Shown: positions 11,886 through 23,938 of the stretch, piece by piece
Layout: each line of letters opens with the position of its first letter
Position numbering within the stretch: position 1 is the stretch's first letter
Source: Galerina marginata
Lineage: Eukaryota; Basidiomycota; Agaricomycetes; Agaricales; Galerinaceae
DNA: 64,000 nt
Assembly (NCBI GenBank): GCA_023014335.1
Contig: JAECYW010000014.1
Span: 372,001 to 436,000 of the forward strand
Reading direction: 5' to 3'
Notes under the pieces: model-generated
The model's input: the letters and a program-made list of their open reading frames with translations, nothing else
Told to the model about the DNA's origin: nothing
Database searches by the model: none
Program-made: the position numbers and the translations under genes

Positions 11886-13939
11886 AGGAAATAAAGCGTG
11901 GGAGATTCAAATCTCAACACTTCCTAAGTTTATCTCTCAGTCATGACGTTCAAGCCTCTAGAATTCCGCCTACAATCCGGGCGAGGTCCTGTCTTCTAAG
12001 TGAGTTTTGTACAACACTGGTCATGCCACGTCTAATCCCCAGTTCCAACTCCAGCTCTGGCGATCGCGGCTAAAGAGCCTACTTGGTTGAAAACCAAAGT
12101 TCAATAGCGAGATCTGCTTAGGCGAAGCTACGGGTCATCCAGCTCGAGCCGCCTTGTCTCTTTATTCGTGATGTATTGCGCGTCAGGAGTACGAGGACGT
12201 TATGTGGTTCTCCAAGAATCCAGTATCAATCGCCTTAACCGCAAAATCGAGTTTTGAAATTAACTGAGGACATCAGGTCGCCGCCGAACTCATTTCCATT
12301 CTCTGTCTCTTCTCTTATATCCTCCCGACTCCTCGATACTTTCCAGCGGCGCATCCATCCCAAGACCCGGTTGTTAATGCCAGGCTCCAACCAACCTTCG
12401 CTGATTCCACCTCTGGGATCGCGATGGTCCTGAACAACGGGATCGCCACCAAATTGCGATGGCGGCCGTGTACGTGGATTGAGGAGATAAAGGTCAGGAG
12501 AAGAAAGCAGCACAGAAGGCAGCCTAAGCGTGTCCTTCCTACGATCGACCAAGTGGATGAAATTCGACCACATACTTCTCCGATTTCCTTCTCGTCTTCT
12601 TCCCAGCTGAACTATCGCCTTCATTTGACACGGGCCTATTCGACTTTCATATTGAATACCGATGCCCAGGCGCCCAACATTAACGCGCCCAAAGTCGGAC
12701 ACTCCGGAGTCGGTGCTGCCGTCGTCCCTCGCGAATGCTGTACAATCCGCCAAGGGACTTTAAGCTTGGAGGTATTGCATTGCCCTCAAAAGTGCCTGCC
12801 TTGCTGCTCACTCCGAAGGTCGATATACGTTGACAGGCTCAACCCCCAAGCATTTGATATTCAATGCTGTTCCGAGGACCTGACTTGGCACGTCCTTACC
12901 TTTCGTCCATCGCCTGCATCGTTGACGGTCTCAACGCTCAGCTTGGCCTCAACGCCCACACACATCGAGCATCCAAAATTCCTTCAACACCCCTTGCATT
13001 CTTATCCCCGGATCACTCCAGAGACGCCGGTCTCGAGCTCGAGCCCGCGATTATCTTCCATGGCGATATGCAGTGGCAGTGGTATGTCAGAATACCTCCT
13101 TCCAGAGTCTCGCTCACCGTTTATCCTACTTAGGATTACCTGTCTTGCACATGGCGAGTTATGATAGCCCACAGGAGACAAACTTCGGGTGGCATCATGT
13201 ACGCGACATGAAGCTCTGCGAAGGAAAACAGGCGGGAAGGCGCAGGCCGAAGGGTACGAGCATGTTGAAGGCTGATCGACGTTTCGGCTGAACCATACAG
13301 CATTGAGCTGATTTCGAGGCGCCAAGAGCCAATCTCCTCGTCCTGCTTTCTTCGCCCTTCTCGTCCACACATCGTCACGCGCCACCCAAACCAACCTCCT
13401 CCCAATTCCTCGACACTCCTACAAAAGCTACCCCGCCGGAGGCTGAGTATATGCGCTCGAACGCTGGCATGGCATGATGGAGCTCAAAGCGGCAGCCTGT
13501 AACTCCCCTGCCGCTCTCTCTACTGCCGTCTGTCATCCCTCTGGTACAAACTTGTTAATCGTGCCGCTAGGTCTGGGATATCCCGACACCCTCTGCAAGC
13601 CCACGCCGCCGGCCCATCTCCGCATGCTCTAACCCCCACCCTGAACACTTCCCGCTGTTGCCTTTGGTGCCAGCCATGCTGATTGGCGCAGTGGCGCCGG
13701 CCCTCCAGCCATTCATTCATCCCCGAAGACGCGAATGAACGCCCACAATCACCTCGTGCGCCCCTCCTCTTCTTAGAGGTTCCAACGGATTTGGGTCGGC
13801 AGAGGAGAGGAGAGCGGAACGAGGAAGACCCACGAGGTGCGTCACGAAACGAGTCTTGTCGACTCCTTTCGCCTTCATATTTTTTCCACCATCGCTGACT
13901 CATCTGCCGGCCCACAGGCCCATCTGCTGCTCCTTTATC
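11886..13939. other. No supported gene
   Basis: Two longish overlapping frames on opposite strands occur (12235..12753 minus, 12424..13164 plus). Neither shows a domain, a splice pattern or protein-like composition. I treat this as non-coding, AT/GC-mixed intergenic DNA leading into the duplicated NLR flank. Confidence 0.5.
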
Positions 13940-15080
13940 ACGGTCCCGAACAAAAGCCACTCGTCGCCGGCGCTGTCACTCACTGCTAGGGCTGCTCCAC
14001 TATCCGCCTTGGTTGGGACGACTCGCAGCCTAACTACTTTTACAAAATGTGTCCTGCCCTAACATAATCGGTGCCAACGCATGCCATCGCCCGCCATTCA
14101 CCATTGTCAACACAAGTGCCGTGTCCTGTTGATGCTTCTCCACCACCTCCTCATCTTTGGCTCATGCCGCAGCGCAGCCCATTCTCCACCTCCTCCTTAA
14201 TCTATGTTGGGTTCGAAACATTTTCGAAATATTTTGAACTGGCTGTCTTTACCATTATGAATGGCAATTTTCAAACACTGAACAAGCTACAGTACAGAAG
14301 CTTCAGGCAGCGGCCTCAACTATTCCGTGTTGGTGGTACGGCTGAGTCAGGACAGGCGGCATGGCATGGTTGATAGACGTGGCAGGATAGTGACTTCGCC
14401 GTCGCTGATACAGCTAGAGGCGCAGGATGTGGTTAGAAAAGGAGGAATGTGGTTGGTAGGATTCACGGGCGAACTGGGAAGGCGGTGGCTCCAGGACATT
14501 GGCCTTGACTGCTTCCTCTCCGGCCGGCCTTCTGTTCAGCTTGTAGTGTTAAGCGTCATTTTTCGGGGTTGTGGCGGCCTCGCGGGCCGGACAGATCACG
14601 GTGCAGGAGGAGACGGCGGCACGGCGTCACCCTCCTCAGAGGCTGGAGGCAATGTGGCCAGTGAAGACGCGACTGTGGAAGCGAAAGTGCTGGGAGGTTG
14701 TGATTGAACGTTGAGTACCAACGGCAACAAAAATGGAACGGTACCCTCCACACCTGCGCAATACATGGCGCAACGGACCTCGCAGATGGTCGGTGAATTT
14801 CCCCGTCGTTACCATGTCGTGGCGGTAAACACGGGGTTGCATGGGGGGCAACGAGTTGATCAGTGCTGGGATACGGTGAGGTGTGGCTGCACCGCTGGGG
14901 TTGTTTTCGTACCTGCAAGCCTGGTGTATTCCCCCTCCTTCATCAACCTCCAATTTCCGGCCCACATCCATCACTGGAGGGGAGGGGCACTCGGAGCGCC
15001 GTTGGGTGTCGCTTCGGCCATGTTAGACAACACTGGTGGGACAACGGACATGGCCATTGGGCTAACAAAAGATCTCTGAC
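13940..15080. repeat. Downstream flank of the NLR segmental duplication, copy 2
   Basis: Partner of 1-1130, same orientation, with scattered substitutions and small indels. Similarity continues without a break through 15080-15448 (for example the gataagagactagaa and gagtgctcagtgagtgac blocks also found near 1275 and 1300) into the 3' end of the second NLR copy. No protein gene seen. Confidence 0.8.
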
Positions 15081-15448
15081 CATGACGGAAACAGAAGTGC
15101 AGAAAGTACTTAAACCTAAACTTGTCCAAAACTGACACTGATAGTGCTACTGTCACTTGTATTTCAAAGCTCTGGGTCAGAGTTCTGTATTAATCTGTAC
15201 TATGGTAACTGACAAAGATAAGAGACTAGAAAGACTGTGAATCAAGCTGTGAAAGGGAGTGCTCAGTGAGTGACAAATTGGCTCGGAATTGACTAAAATT
15301 CATTGACATTCCAGGTCTGCCCTAGACTATAGTTGCTATAATGGCAATGAAGATTCCTGGGACCTGAGACATAGGAATGGGATGAGCATTATGAACTGAT
15401 AAGTAATTGCTATGGAGCAGGCGGGCTGACTCCAAGTGACAAGCTCAC

Positions 15449-18400
15449 TCACTGTTTTGCTGCTGCCTCCCGAAGTAGCTTCAGAACAGTAGGATTTCTC
15501 GCCTGTGATATTACCAATTCATTCACCTGTGCTCCCTTCTCAAGCAGCAGATTTACAATCCCTTCATCACCTCCAAATGATGCTGCCTGAAGTGCGTTCC
15601 CAAGACTTCCTCCTTGTGCCTTCACAGTTGCCCCCTTCTCAAGCAGCAGATTCACAATCCTTTCATGGCCTTTATATGATGCTGCCTGGAGTGCATTTCC
15701 ATAATATCCTCCTTTTGCATTCACATCTGCCTCCTTCTCAAGCAGCAGATTCACAATCCCTTCATGGCCATTATATGATGCTGCCTGGAGTGCATTTCCA
15801 TAATATCCTCCTTGTGCATTCACATTTGCCCCCTTCTCAAGCAGCAAATTCACAATCCCTCTATGTCCTCTATATGATGCTGCCTGGAGTGCATTTCCAT
15901 AGTCTCCTCCCCGGGCCTGTGCATTCACATTTGCCCCCTTTTCAAGCAGCAGATTCACAATCTCTTTGTGACCTTCATATGATGCCACCTGGAGTGCATT
16001 TCCATAGCCTTGTCCTCGGGCCTGTGCATTCACATTTGCCCCCTTCTCAAGCAGCAGATTCACAATCTCTTTGTGGCCTCCATATGATGCTGCCTGAAGA
16101 GCATTTCCATATTTTCCTCCTTTTGCATTCACATTTGCCCTCTTCTCAAGCAGCAGATTTGCAATCCCTTCATGACCATTATATGATGCTGCCTGGAGGG
16201 CAGTCCCATATTCTCCTCCTTGTGCATTCACATCTGCCCCCTTCTCCAACAGCAGATTCACAATCTCTTTGTGACCTTCATATGATGCTGCCTGGAGTGC
16301 ATTTTCATAATATACTCCTTGTGCATTTATGTTTGCCCCTTTCTCAAGCAACAGATTTATGATGCCTTTGTGACCTCCATCTGCTGCTGCCTGGAGGGCA
16401 TTCCCACACTGTCCTCCTTGTGCATTTATGTTTGCCTTCTTTTCAAGTAGCAGACTCACAACCCCTTCGTGACCTCCATATGATGCTGCCTGAAGAGCAT
16501 TTCCATAGGTTCCTCCTTGTACATTCACATTTGCCCCCTTCTGAACCAGCAGATTTACAATCTCTTCATGACCTCCATATGATGCTGCCTGAAGAGCATT
16601 TCCATAGGTTCCTCCTTGTACATTCACATTTGCCCCCTTCTGAACCAGCAGGTTTACAATCTCTTTGTGACCTCCATATGATGCTGCCTGGAGTGCATTT
16701 CCATAGTCTCCTTCCCGGGCCTGTGCATTCACATTTGCCCCCATTTCAAGCAGCAGATTCACAATCTCTTTGTGTCCTTTAAATGATGCTATATAGAGTG
16801 CATTCCCAAAATATCCTCCTTGTGTGTTCACCTTGGCCCCCTTCTTGAGCAACAGATTCACAATCCCTTTGTGTCCTCCATATCATGCTGCCTGAAGAGC
16901 ATTCCCATAATTTTGTCCTTGTGCATTTACATTTGCCTCCTTCTCAAGCAGCAGATTTGCAATCTCTTCATGTCCCTTAAATGATGCTGCCTGGAGGGCA
17001 TTCCCATAATATCCTCCTTGTGCATTCACATCTGCCCCCTTTTCCAACAGCAGACTCACAATCTCTTCTTGTCCACTATATGATGCTGCCTGGAGCACAT
17101 TTCCATAATATCCTCCTTGTGCATCTATGTTTGCCCCTTTCTCAAGCAACAGATTCATGATGCCTTTGTGACCTCCATCTGCTGCTGCCTGGAGGGCATT
17201 TCCATAATATCCTCCTTGTCCATTCACATTTGCCCCCTTTTCAATCAGCTGATTCACAATCGCTATGTGACCTCTATATGATGCTGCCTGGAGTGCATTC
17301 CCATATATTCCTTCTTGTGCACTCATGTTTGCCCCATTCCCAAACAATGGATTCATCATCCCTTTGTAACCTCTATACACCACTTCCTGGAGCCTGTTCC
17401 CATAATATCCTCCTTGTCCATTTACATTTGCCCCCTTCTCAAGCAGCAGATTCACAAGCCCTTCATTACCTGCATATGAAGCTGCCTGGAGGGCATTCCC
17501 ATATTTATTTCCCTTTGAATTTGCAGCTTCCCCTCTCTGTAGTAGGACATATGACACTTCTTGCATTCCAGCTAGTGAAGCATAATAGAGAGGAGAAGAA
17601 ACTTCATCCTTGTCCATTGAAAGGTCCTGACGGTGATACCATGAACCACCTTCAATATTCCACATCCGGACCCAATTTGTGAAAGGAGGCATCTCAGATG
17701 TGAAAAATTGTGAGATCAGCTTCACAAGGTCAGACTCCATCCCCCCAGATTTTGCATGGTCAATCCAATGTTCAGCTGCATACTCTGCAAGTGGTGCATC
17801 ATCAAGCATAGCCTTTGTTAAGGGCTCAAAGGAGTCAAACTGTAGAAGGTAGGCAATTGAGATTTCTGTGATCTTTGAATGTGTGGGTTTCTCGCTGATT
17901 CTGAAAAGTTCTTCAACATATGTAGAAAGGAGATACTCCTTGACAGAGAAGTGAGAGAGTCTAAGAGTACCTGTCTTCACTGTCAGCGATCACTAAAATA
18001 CAGAATTAAGGCAAAAGTAGTTACCCTCTAATTCACTCACAAGACCTGAACACCGTGTAAGGACATCCTGTGGATCAGGATACCTGTTTTCTGGGACAAA
18101 AACTGGACCATATGAGGCGAAGTCCACTGTGATTGTCTCAGCAATTTCAGAAATTTTCATTGGACGCTTGGAAAACGCCAACCACTGCAAGAATGTCCTG
18201 GTGTGGGCATGGTGTTTCTTATCAATGGTCCTCAAGATTCGGTTATAGCTTTCATCCAAACCTTCTGGCAGTTCTGCAAGTTGATTGATTATTTCAGTTG
18301 TGCTTGCACATTTCTCCAACTCAGCAAGCTGCAATGCAACCCAGCGAAATCTTGGAATAGTATTAGCCACTTGAATAGATATTGAGGACTCAGAGAAACA

Positions 18401-20610
18401 TACGATCCCTCTGCATGCTCAGCCAATTTTGATTCAATTTTTTTTTGAGTATTTTCATCATACTTTTTGAATGTAGATTTTGAATTCATTTGAACCTTCA
18501 GATACTTCATGATGTCCTGGTTTTCAGTTGCCTCTCCAACATCAATTGAATGTGGGTCAAGCTGCTCAAAAGCCTCCTTGATGTCTCGCAAGGGACGACT
18601 GGTGACCAAGATGTGAAGGCTTTTCACTTTCCAATCTGTATCCGCAACAAGTTTATTGACCCAATTCAATGTCTTTTTGCGGTCAGTACACTCGTCAAGG
18701 GCATCAATGACAATGTACACATTTGAGAAGCCATTGAGAATATCTTGCAGAGTGTCCTGAAGCTGGTAGTCCAATGGCTGCTGAGCTCCACAGTTTCTAT
18801 ATAGTTCTGACAGTTCCACAGATATACCGCCATGGCGCAGGTCAGAAAATTGTGAAACCAGGGATCGGATGAGCTTGTTGTGGCGCTGTTGATCCGTCTG
18901 GCCATCCCTTCCGTCAAAGAAGAAGTATGCAATTCCAAGTGATGAGTCCGGCTTGGGCAGTTTTTCAATAATTGAAGAACTGAGAAGACAGGATTTCATT
19001 TGTACTATCGCCCTGCTCATAAAGAGAGAGGACTCACCACAGAACACTTTTACCACATCCGGCTATAGAATTGTTCAACATGTGAATTCAAACGGATGAA
19101 CTGAGGAACTTACGCTTTCCCTTAACCCAAAGAAACCCAGGATTTTCCAGCCACCTAATGAATCGCTCGCCGTTGAGAAACCAGGAGCAGGTGTTGACTT
19201 CACGTTTTTCGTGCGCTTCATTGCGAAACCTGGAGCTGTCAGGTGCAGACAACCACTTGTCGATCTTGTCCGCTAGGGTAAATTGAACAAATTATTGTCA
19301 ATTATCAAAGAGAAAAGGAAGTCGCATGTACATAGCTGGTGATCCTCGATCTTCTTTACTCGAGTGTTCGTGTCAACATTGATTCTATCAGAGAGCTTGA
19401 CCTTCAGCGTGGCGCAGCTCTTTTGGCAGTTCTCAATACGTGATTTTAGACCCGATATTTGGATTTCTCCAGTGCGCCCTACAAGCAAATGGTCATTGGC
19501 TTTGACACGATTAAGGAAGAGTACGGTTTAATCACTTGCGAAAGACAATTTCGCATATTCGTGGATGAGCGACGCAACCTGTATTGATTGATGGCCGATC
19601 TCCTCGATGACATTGGGCAAGTCCGTGATTTCTTCCAGATTACGAAACTTATTTGCAGTTGCCAGCATTTCGCGCAGGGTTGTGGCTAGTTCTCGTATGG
19701 ATGCATCCTGGAGATCGGTCTCCTGTACAGCCTGCCCAAGAAACATGATATTCATATCAGTTTGTTTAAAATAAATTTCGTAGCACAAATCACCTGGTAG
19801 AGACTGGACACAATGGTCCACGATGCGTTGAGTATCGGGTGTACCTGGTCATGATTACCAATTTGCATGTGGGCGAATCAAACGGAAACAATAATGGCGT
19901 ACCTTGGAGAGATTATCCATGATATTCTTGGTCAACTGCAACATTTTTCCGACCGTCGAAACAGTGCTCCACACAGTATCATTGCTTGGGAGACGAGAAA
20001 CATCGGCGTCAACCTTTTCCATGAGTTTTTTGATATTGTCATCAGATTCTGGATTAGGTGACAGAACCATCTTCATCTTGGCACGAACGGGGTTGCCTTC
20101 CTTATCCGTCAGACCAAGCCTGGCGTCTAATTGAATTGTCTTCAACATGAATGCCCGCATATGGCGAACATTGTACTCACTATGGTCGAGCAATTCTACG
20201 ACTTTCCCTTCGTACTGTCCCACAAGATTATTCAACCGATCTATGTGGGTGCGAGATGCACGGTAAAGCTCAGCCTTCAACATCGACGATGGTTCGAACC
20301 AGCTAATTCCGAAAGGTGAATATGATTATCGACCGAGAGTTCAATCACAAGACCAAGTCCTACATTTGATTGTTTGCATTCCATTCCCATTTGAGCACTG
20401 ACGAGCGAGGTTTGGAGTTTGTCGATTTCGCAACCTCCTTGTCGGCCACAGAAATCCGTACGAAGTACTGTGATTGTGCTTTCCATTTCCCATTTTCAAT
20501 GTCGCATTCAACCTCGATACCTAAATCATGATTCAGTAGAAAACAACGTCGGTATCGCTGTTCTTACCTCCTAGGATCGCGCTCAGTAGCAATGCTTTGT
20601 CGGTCGCCAT
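15449..20610 (-). pseudogene. Second NLR copy (C2-like, NACHT, 20 ankyrins), broken by three stop codons
   Basis: Collinear with 1487..5658, with the same exon pattern and splice sites, starting MATDKALLL at 20610. Walker A (PGCGKSVL), Walker B (IVIDALDEC) and LVTSRP are intact. Two adjacent stops (TAG 17993-17995, TGA 17990-17992) replace Gln-Pro of copy 1 in the segment before the ankyrins, and a TGA at 16883-16885 replaces a Ser in the seventh ankyrin. Twenty 33-residue ankyrin units remain readable. Translation would end after about 690 residues, leaving C2-like, NACHT and winged-helix regions without ankyrins. A 32-nt GT-AG pair spans the first stop, but it is too short for an intron and shifts the frame. 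I call it a recent pseudogene, or a truncated NLR if still expressed. Confidence 0.88.
15525..17510 (-). repeat. Twenty-unit 99-bp ankyrin-coding tandem array
   Basis: Same 99-bp unit as in copy 1 but twenty units. Three junctions carry a small in-frame insertion reading QAREG or QARG instead of QGG, so sub-blocks of units appear to have been copied as groups. Two neighbouring units near 16480-16680 (TYGNALQAASYGGHEE or HEG, each preceded by NVQGG) are almost identical, which points to very recent duplication. Confidence 0.92.
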
Positions 20611-21310
20611 ATTGAGAGACAAGAGGACTACGACCGTAAGGGAGGAAGATGGGAGGGGTGAACTCGCATCCGCCGTGCAGTGCAATGCACTTTCTCATAT
20701 CTGTACAGCCCCGTGTCAAGTAGGACAGCGTGTCAAGTGCGCTATAATTATCGATGGACCGTGTAAGGGTTAGGATAACAGTCAGCGGTCGCGTTCTAGG
20801 CAGAGGACAAGGACGAAATGTTGCAGGCAGTTGGCTATTTCAGAGTGATGGACATTACTGTCGGTGTTCGACGTTCAGCGTTCAATTTCAAACTCCCACC
20901 CACACTTCCGCTTCCATCAGTGGTATTGAAGGCACTATATACGTAGGGTTTTCGATATTTAGCCACAATAAAAACAACAAGAAGAGTAATAATATTTAGA
21001 ACAACATACAGGGCTTTCTGGTTATGTTCATTGCGATGGCTCCAGCGCCGAGAAGAACAGTCGCTGCACTGACCATCCGTCAAAGTGCCTCTCGCGGCAA
21101 GTGCTCGTTAATCGGTAACTCGTCTCAACATGCAAAGCCATAGAGTCGTATGCGGACATAAGTAATGCTTAGCCTAGGGTTTTGGAATATTCTGTCGCCA
21201 GTTTTCTCAACCCTATTTTATCGTTGGTTCCCATATGATGTCTCAACTTTTTTGCACCAGCTTCATCCCCAGATCCCAGTTCGAAATTAACACGCCTAAG
21301 ATAAGATGAG
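20611..21310. other. Upstream flank of NLR copy 2 and 3' side of the MYND gene
   Basis: 20611-20790 is the duplicated NLR 5' flank. Beyond 20800 similarity to the copy 1 flank is lost. Around 21185-21300 the minus strand has a second open stretch directly downstream of the MYND-finger reading frame (protein-like, ending near 21170). It could be a final exon of that gene, but no donor-acceptor pair gives the right phase. Confidence 0.5.
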
Positions 21311-22222
21311 TCAGCTCTCCCAAATGCGCATTTCGAAACAAAACTCAACGCACCGTTGGATGGACTTCAGCATACGTCGTCCATCATATTGTGCACTAAC
21401 CCCAGGTGAATGTTTCCGGGAAGCCAGGTCAACCTGTGCCGGGTGCACGGTGAGAGGCATAGAATACATCGGGATGTCTCTAAAGAAAAACGACATGAGG
21501 ACGGTATGGCAGTCCTCATTTCCATGCTCATCATCAAGCTCCCGAAGCGCGCCCCACTTTGCGCGGTTGTCCTTTGCCCAAGGGCGGTCCTCCTCTGTGC
21601 AAATATCAAAATGCAGAAGCGTCAGCACGCCAGGCATAGGTTTATCGAGGAGCGGGGTGAGTGGCACATCTGGAGATGTGAGCGCGTCCCAGTCTTCCTC
21701 TTTGCATGGCGTGATGCAGAGCCTCGCATCGAAAAACCACATCTGGCGGCAATCTGGTGCTGCAAGGAACGCGGCAAAGTAGTCTTCAGCCAAAGCCATC
21801 TCGAGGGACAGCATTATGCCTAGGTCTTCCGGAAGTCGATGAAGGCACTTCGCGGCAAACTGTGTATCCATGTGGGTGTCTGTGCAAGCCTTTTTGTGCT
21901 CTGGCCTGTACCAAATGAACATTGAGGTAGGTAGCGATAAAGAATTTGAGATAACACACCAATCCTTCTTCTGGCACTGAAAGTTAATCAGTTACTGAGC
22001 TATCGCTATCGAACTCAAGGATGATACCTTTCTGGAACAGTACACCACCATTTTGCACTATTAAGAGGAAATATAAATCAGTGCCATCCATTCCCGTGCT
22101 CCTTTCACAGCAAAGCGCCGACTCACTCGAGCGCAATTGGAGAACGGCTTGTCTTTTGGAGGTTTATAACAAGTATAGCACCGTACGCGTGTAACTGGGA
22201 TTCTTCTTTTCTCCATCTTCAT
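21311..22222 (-). CDS. MYND-type zinc finger protein
   Basis: Spliced model: 22222-22127, 22057-22028, 21976-21960, 21905-21311; 738 nt, 245 residues. Three introns sit inside the finger. Once spliced, residues 15-56 give a complete MYND finger: CYTC, then CARCKMVVYCSRKC, QKKDW, HKKAC. MYND fingers bind two zinc ions and usually mediate protein-protein contacts. The remaining 190 residues carry no domain I recognise. The start is ambiguous: I chose the ATG at 22222 just before the finger; an in-frame ATG at 22345 would add 41 residues. The 3' end is uncertain because a protein-like frame continues to about 21170. The 5' part is duplicated at 33665-33900. Confidence 0.8.
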
Positions 22223-22382
22223 GGATGAGGCGGAAGCAGTTGGTTCTTGTGGCTCATTGCCGTGAGCCCCTTTCCGAGATGGTGTAGGGATGCAGTCCAA
22301 GAACAAGCTCAACGCCGCAACGGCTTCAGCCCATGGTTGGACCACGGAAGTAACGTGATGCTGGCGCGTTGATAAGATTTCC
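22190..22382 (-). repeat. 5' part of the MYND gene, source of an orphan duplicate
   Basis: This block (start of the MYND exon 1 plus upstream sequence, to the gcgcgttgataagattt motif) recurs at 33665-33900 with about 90 per cent identity by eye. Similarity ends on the exon side just past gtgtaactgggattc and on the upstream side just past gataagattt. Confidence 0.8.
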
Positions 22383-23065
22383 CGCGGGCTGCGGAATTAC
22401 AGAACGCCGGATTCGATTCGAGCCCACCCATCTTTCAAATTTCAAATTTCAATCATTCACGCTTTTCGTCATGCTACTATTCCTCTTGTCTTTCGAATAC
22501 CTCTGGAGAAAACCTTGTGCTATTGCAATGCAATATTAGCAAGCCTACCGGGACGTGACTGAAAAACGAGGTTACTACCTATCAGCAGAGGCAATTGGTG
22601 GTATCGTCGGCAGATATGTAGCTTGAGCCACGATTTCACATTGATTCGCTGAGTACTAGTAGCTCCAGGTCGATATTTTGCCTGATTTCTCTGGTACTAC
22701 AGGGTCGACGTAATTAACATGACCGGTGGTCTGAAGTGGAGGAGGCTGATCCGGCATCGGGACCCAACCTCGTGTTGGTTTCATGAATCATTCTCCAAAG
22801 CTGAGCGCTGACCCCATTGTCGTCGGCAGAAGAGGTATGCAGGACCTCACAGGGCAAAAATACGCGGCCCAGTAACACACCGGCGCAGACAATGGACGTT
22901 GACCAACTCATGGATACCTAACTAGGAAATTTACCCTCTCTGCCATTTGGCCGGTGGCACATTCAATGGCCCATCTCTAAGGAGTGAAATCCTATTAAAA
23001 TGGACGCTTTCGAGGTCACCGCTGCTGACGGAAAACTCCTCCTTTAAAGCCCAGGATCATCACTC
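22383..23065. other. Intergenic, divergent promoters
   Basis: Lies between the minus-strand MYND gene and the plus-strand kinase-like gene. It contains a short caaatttcaaatttca direct repeat near 22435. No supported gene. Confidence 0.5.
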
Positions 23066-23938
23066 ATGTCGTCTTCTCGTACCAATGAATATCGACCTCC
23101 GCGTAAAGTCGAGTACTTCGAAACTCCCCAAGAAATTCTCGGAGCTGTATACGACGCCATTTTGGGTACTGTCATATCTCCATCTATGTTTACGGTTCTT
23201 ATCTCATTCACCTTTCGTTCAGATCACCAAAAAGTGTGGGAGACCAGTGGCACTATCCACAGCAACGTTAATCCCGACATTCTTTACCTCGGCTGTTCGT
23301 CGCCAACCTCCAGAGAGCGCGGCTTCCTGAAGGCAAAGAAAAATCAAACTTTCAAGAACCCGATGTTCCGGTCTGTCATGGCACTTTCGAAGTCGATTCT
23401 CGGACGCAAGACCTATCCTCTCGACTATCTCGACGACTTGGAGTCTTTTTATTATATCATCGCGTGGTTCTCAATGGCGTACACTGGCCCAGGAAAACGT
23501 CGGCCCCGAAGTGATCTTCCTGATGTCCTTGCCTGTTGGACTTCCGATCCATTCTCGCGGGAAGCAGTCCTCGAGAAGGAAGCCATGCTATTTGGCGGCG
23601 GTTTTGGATTTGGCAATGTCTGCTCATTTTTCGGCGGATACACTATGGAAAGATTATTGCAAGGTCTGCACAGTATTCTTCGCGGACGTTACTTGGAGAA
23701 ACTGGCATTTGGACGCGCGATGACTTGGGAAGAGATGAACATAGCGGCGCAAGTGGCGTATACGGACTTTCTCTGGGAACTTCAGGTGACGATGAAAATG
23801 CTGGACGGTATGGATAGCAACAAGCACAGTCTCTCTTTGATCGTTTCGCATGGTGGCTTGTTTCCAGAAGATTTGGACGTTTTGGTGGAAAGATACAAGG
23901 CGATGGGTTACGAGTTTGAAGAGGAAGAGGATTGGTAG
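23066..23938 (+). CDS. FunK1-like fungal protein kinase C-terminal lobe, probable pseudokinase
   Basis: Two exons, 23066-23165 and 23223-23938 (57-nt intron), 816 nt, 271 residues. The spliced reading AVYDAILDHQKVWETSG, then HSNVNPDILY, aligns with the FunK1 pattern in which a helix and an HRD-type loop (HRDISxxNI) follow. Here the loop reads HSNVNPD, so the catalytic Asp and Arg are gone, and no DFG is visible. YPLDYLDDLESFYYIIAW is the typical FunK1 C-lobe signature. The N-lobe with its glycine loop and Lys is absent: FunK1 proteins are usually several hundred residues longer, and nothing upstream supplies it. The frame is clean, so it is probably expressed as a small pseudokinase, or it is a truncated remnant kept open by chance. 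A very acidic C-terminus ends the protein. Confidence 0.75.
   Translation: MSSSRTNEYRPPRKVEYFETPQEILGAVYDAILGTVISPSMFTVLISFTFRSDHQKVWETSGTIHSNVNPDILYLGCSSPTSRERGFLKAKKNQTFKNPMFRSVMALSKSILGRKTYPLDYLDDLESFYYIIAWFSMAYTGPGKRRPRSDLPDVLACWTSDPFSREAVLEKEAMLFGGGFGFGNVCSFFGGYTMERLLQGLHSILRGRYLEKLAFGRAMTWEEMNIAAQVAYTDFLWELQVTMKMLDGMDSNKHSLSLIVSHGGLFPEDLDVLVERYKAMGYEFEEEEDW

Noticed and set aside
12235..13164. Overlapping 172-codon (minus) and 246-codon (plus) frames
   Set aside because: No domain, no splice structure, mutually exclusive, composition not protein-like.
15505..16782. Long plus-strand open frames (285 and 120 codons) across the second ankyrin array, and similar ones at 1598-2355
   Set aside because: They are exact antisense shadows of the 99-bp repeat: a unit length divisible by three keeps all frames periodic and open. 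Composition is repetitive Leu/Ser/His with no domain.
17964..17996. 32-nt GT-AG stretch that would splice out the TAG in NLR copy 2
   Set aside because: Shorter than any intron in the window and it shifts the reading frame of the following conserved segment; copy 1 reads straight through the same place.
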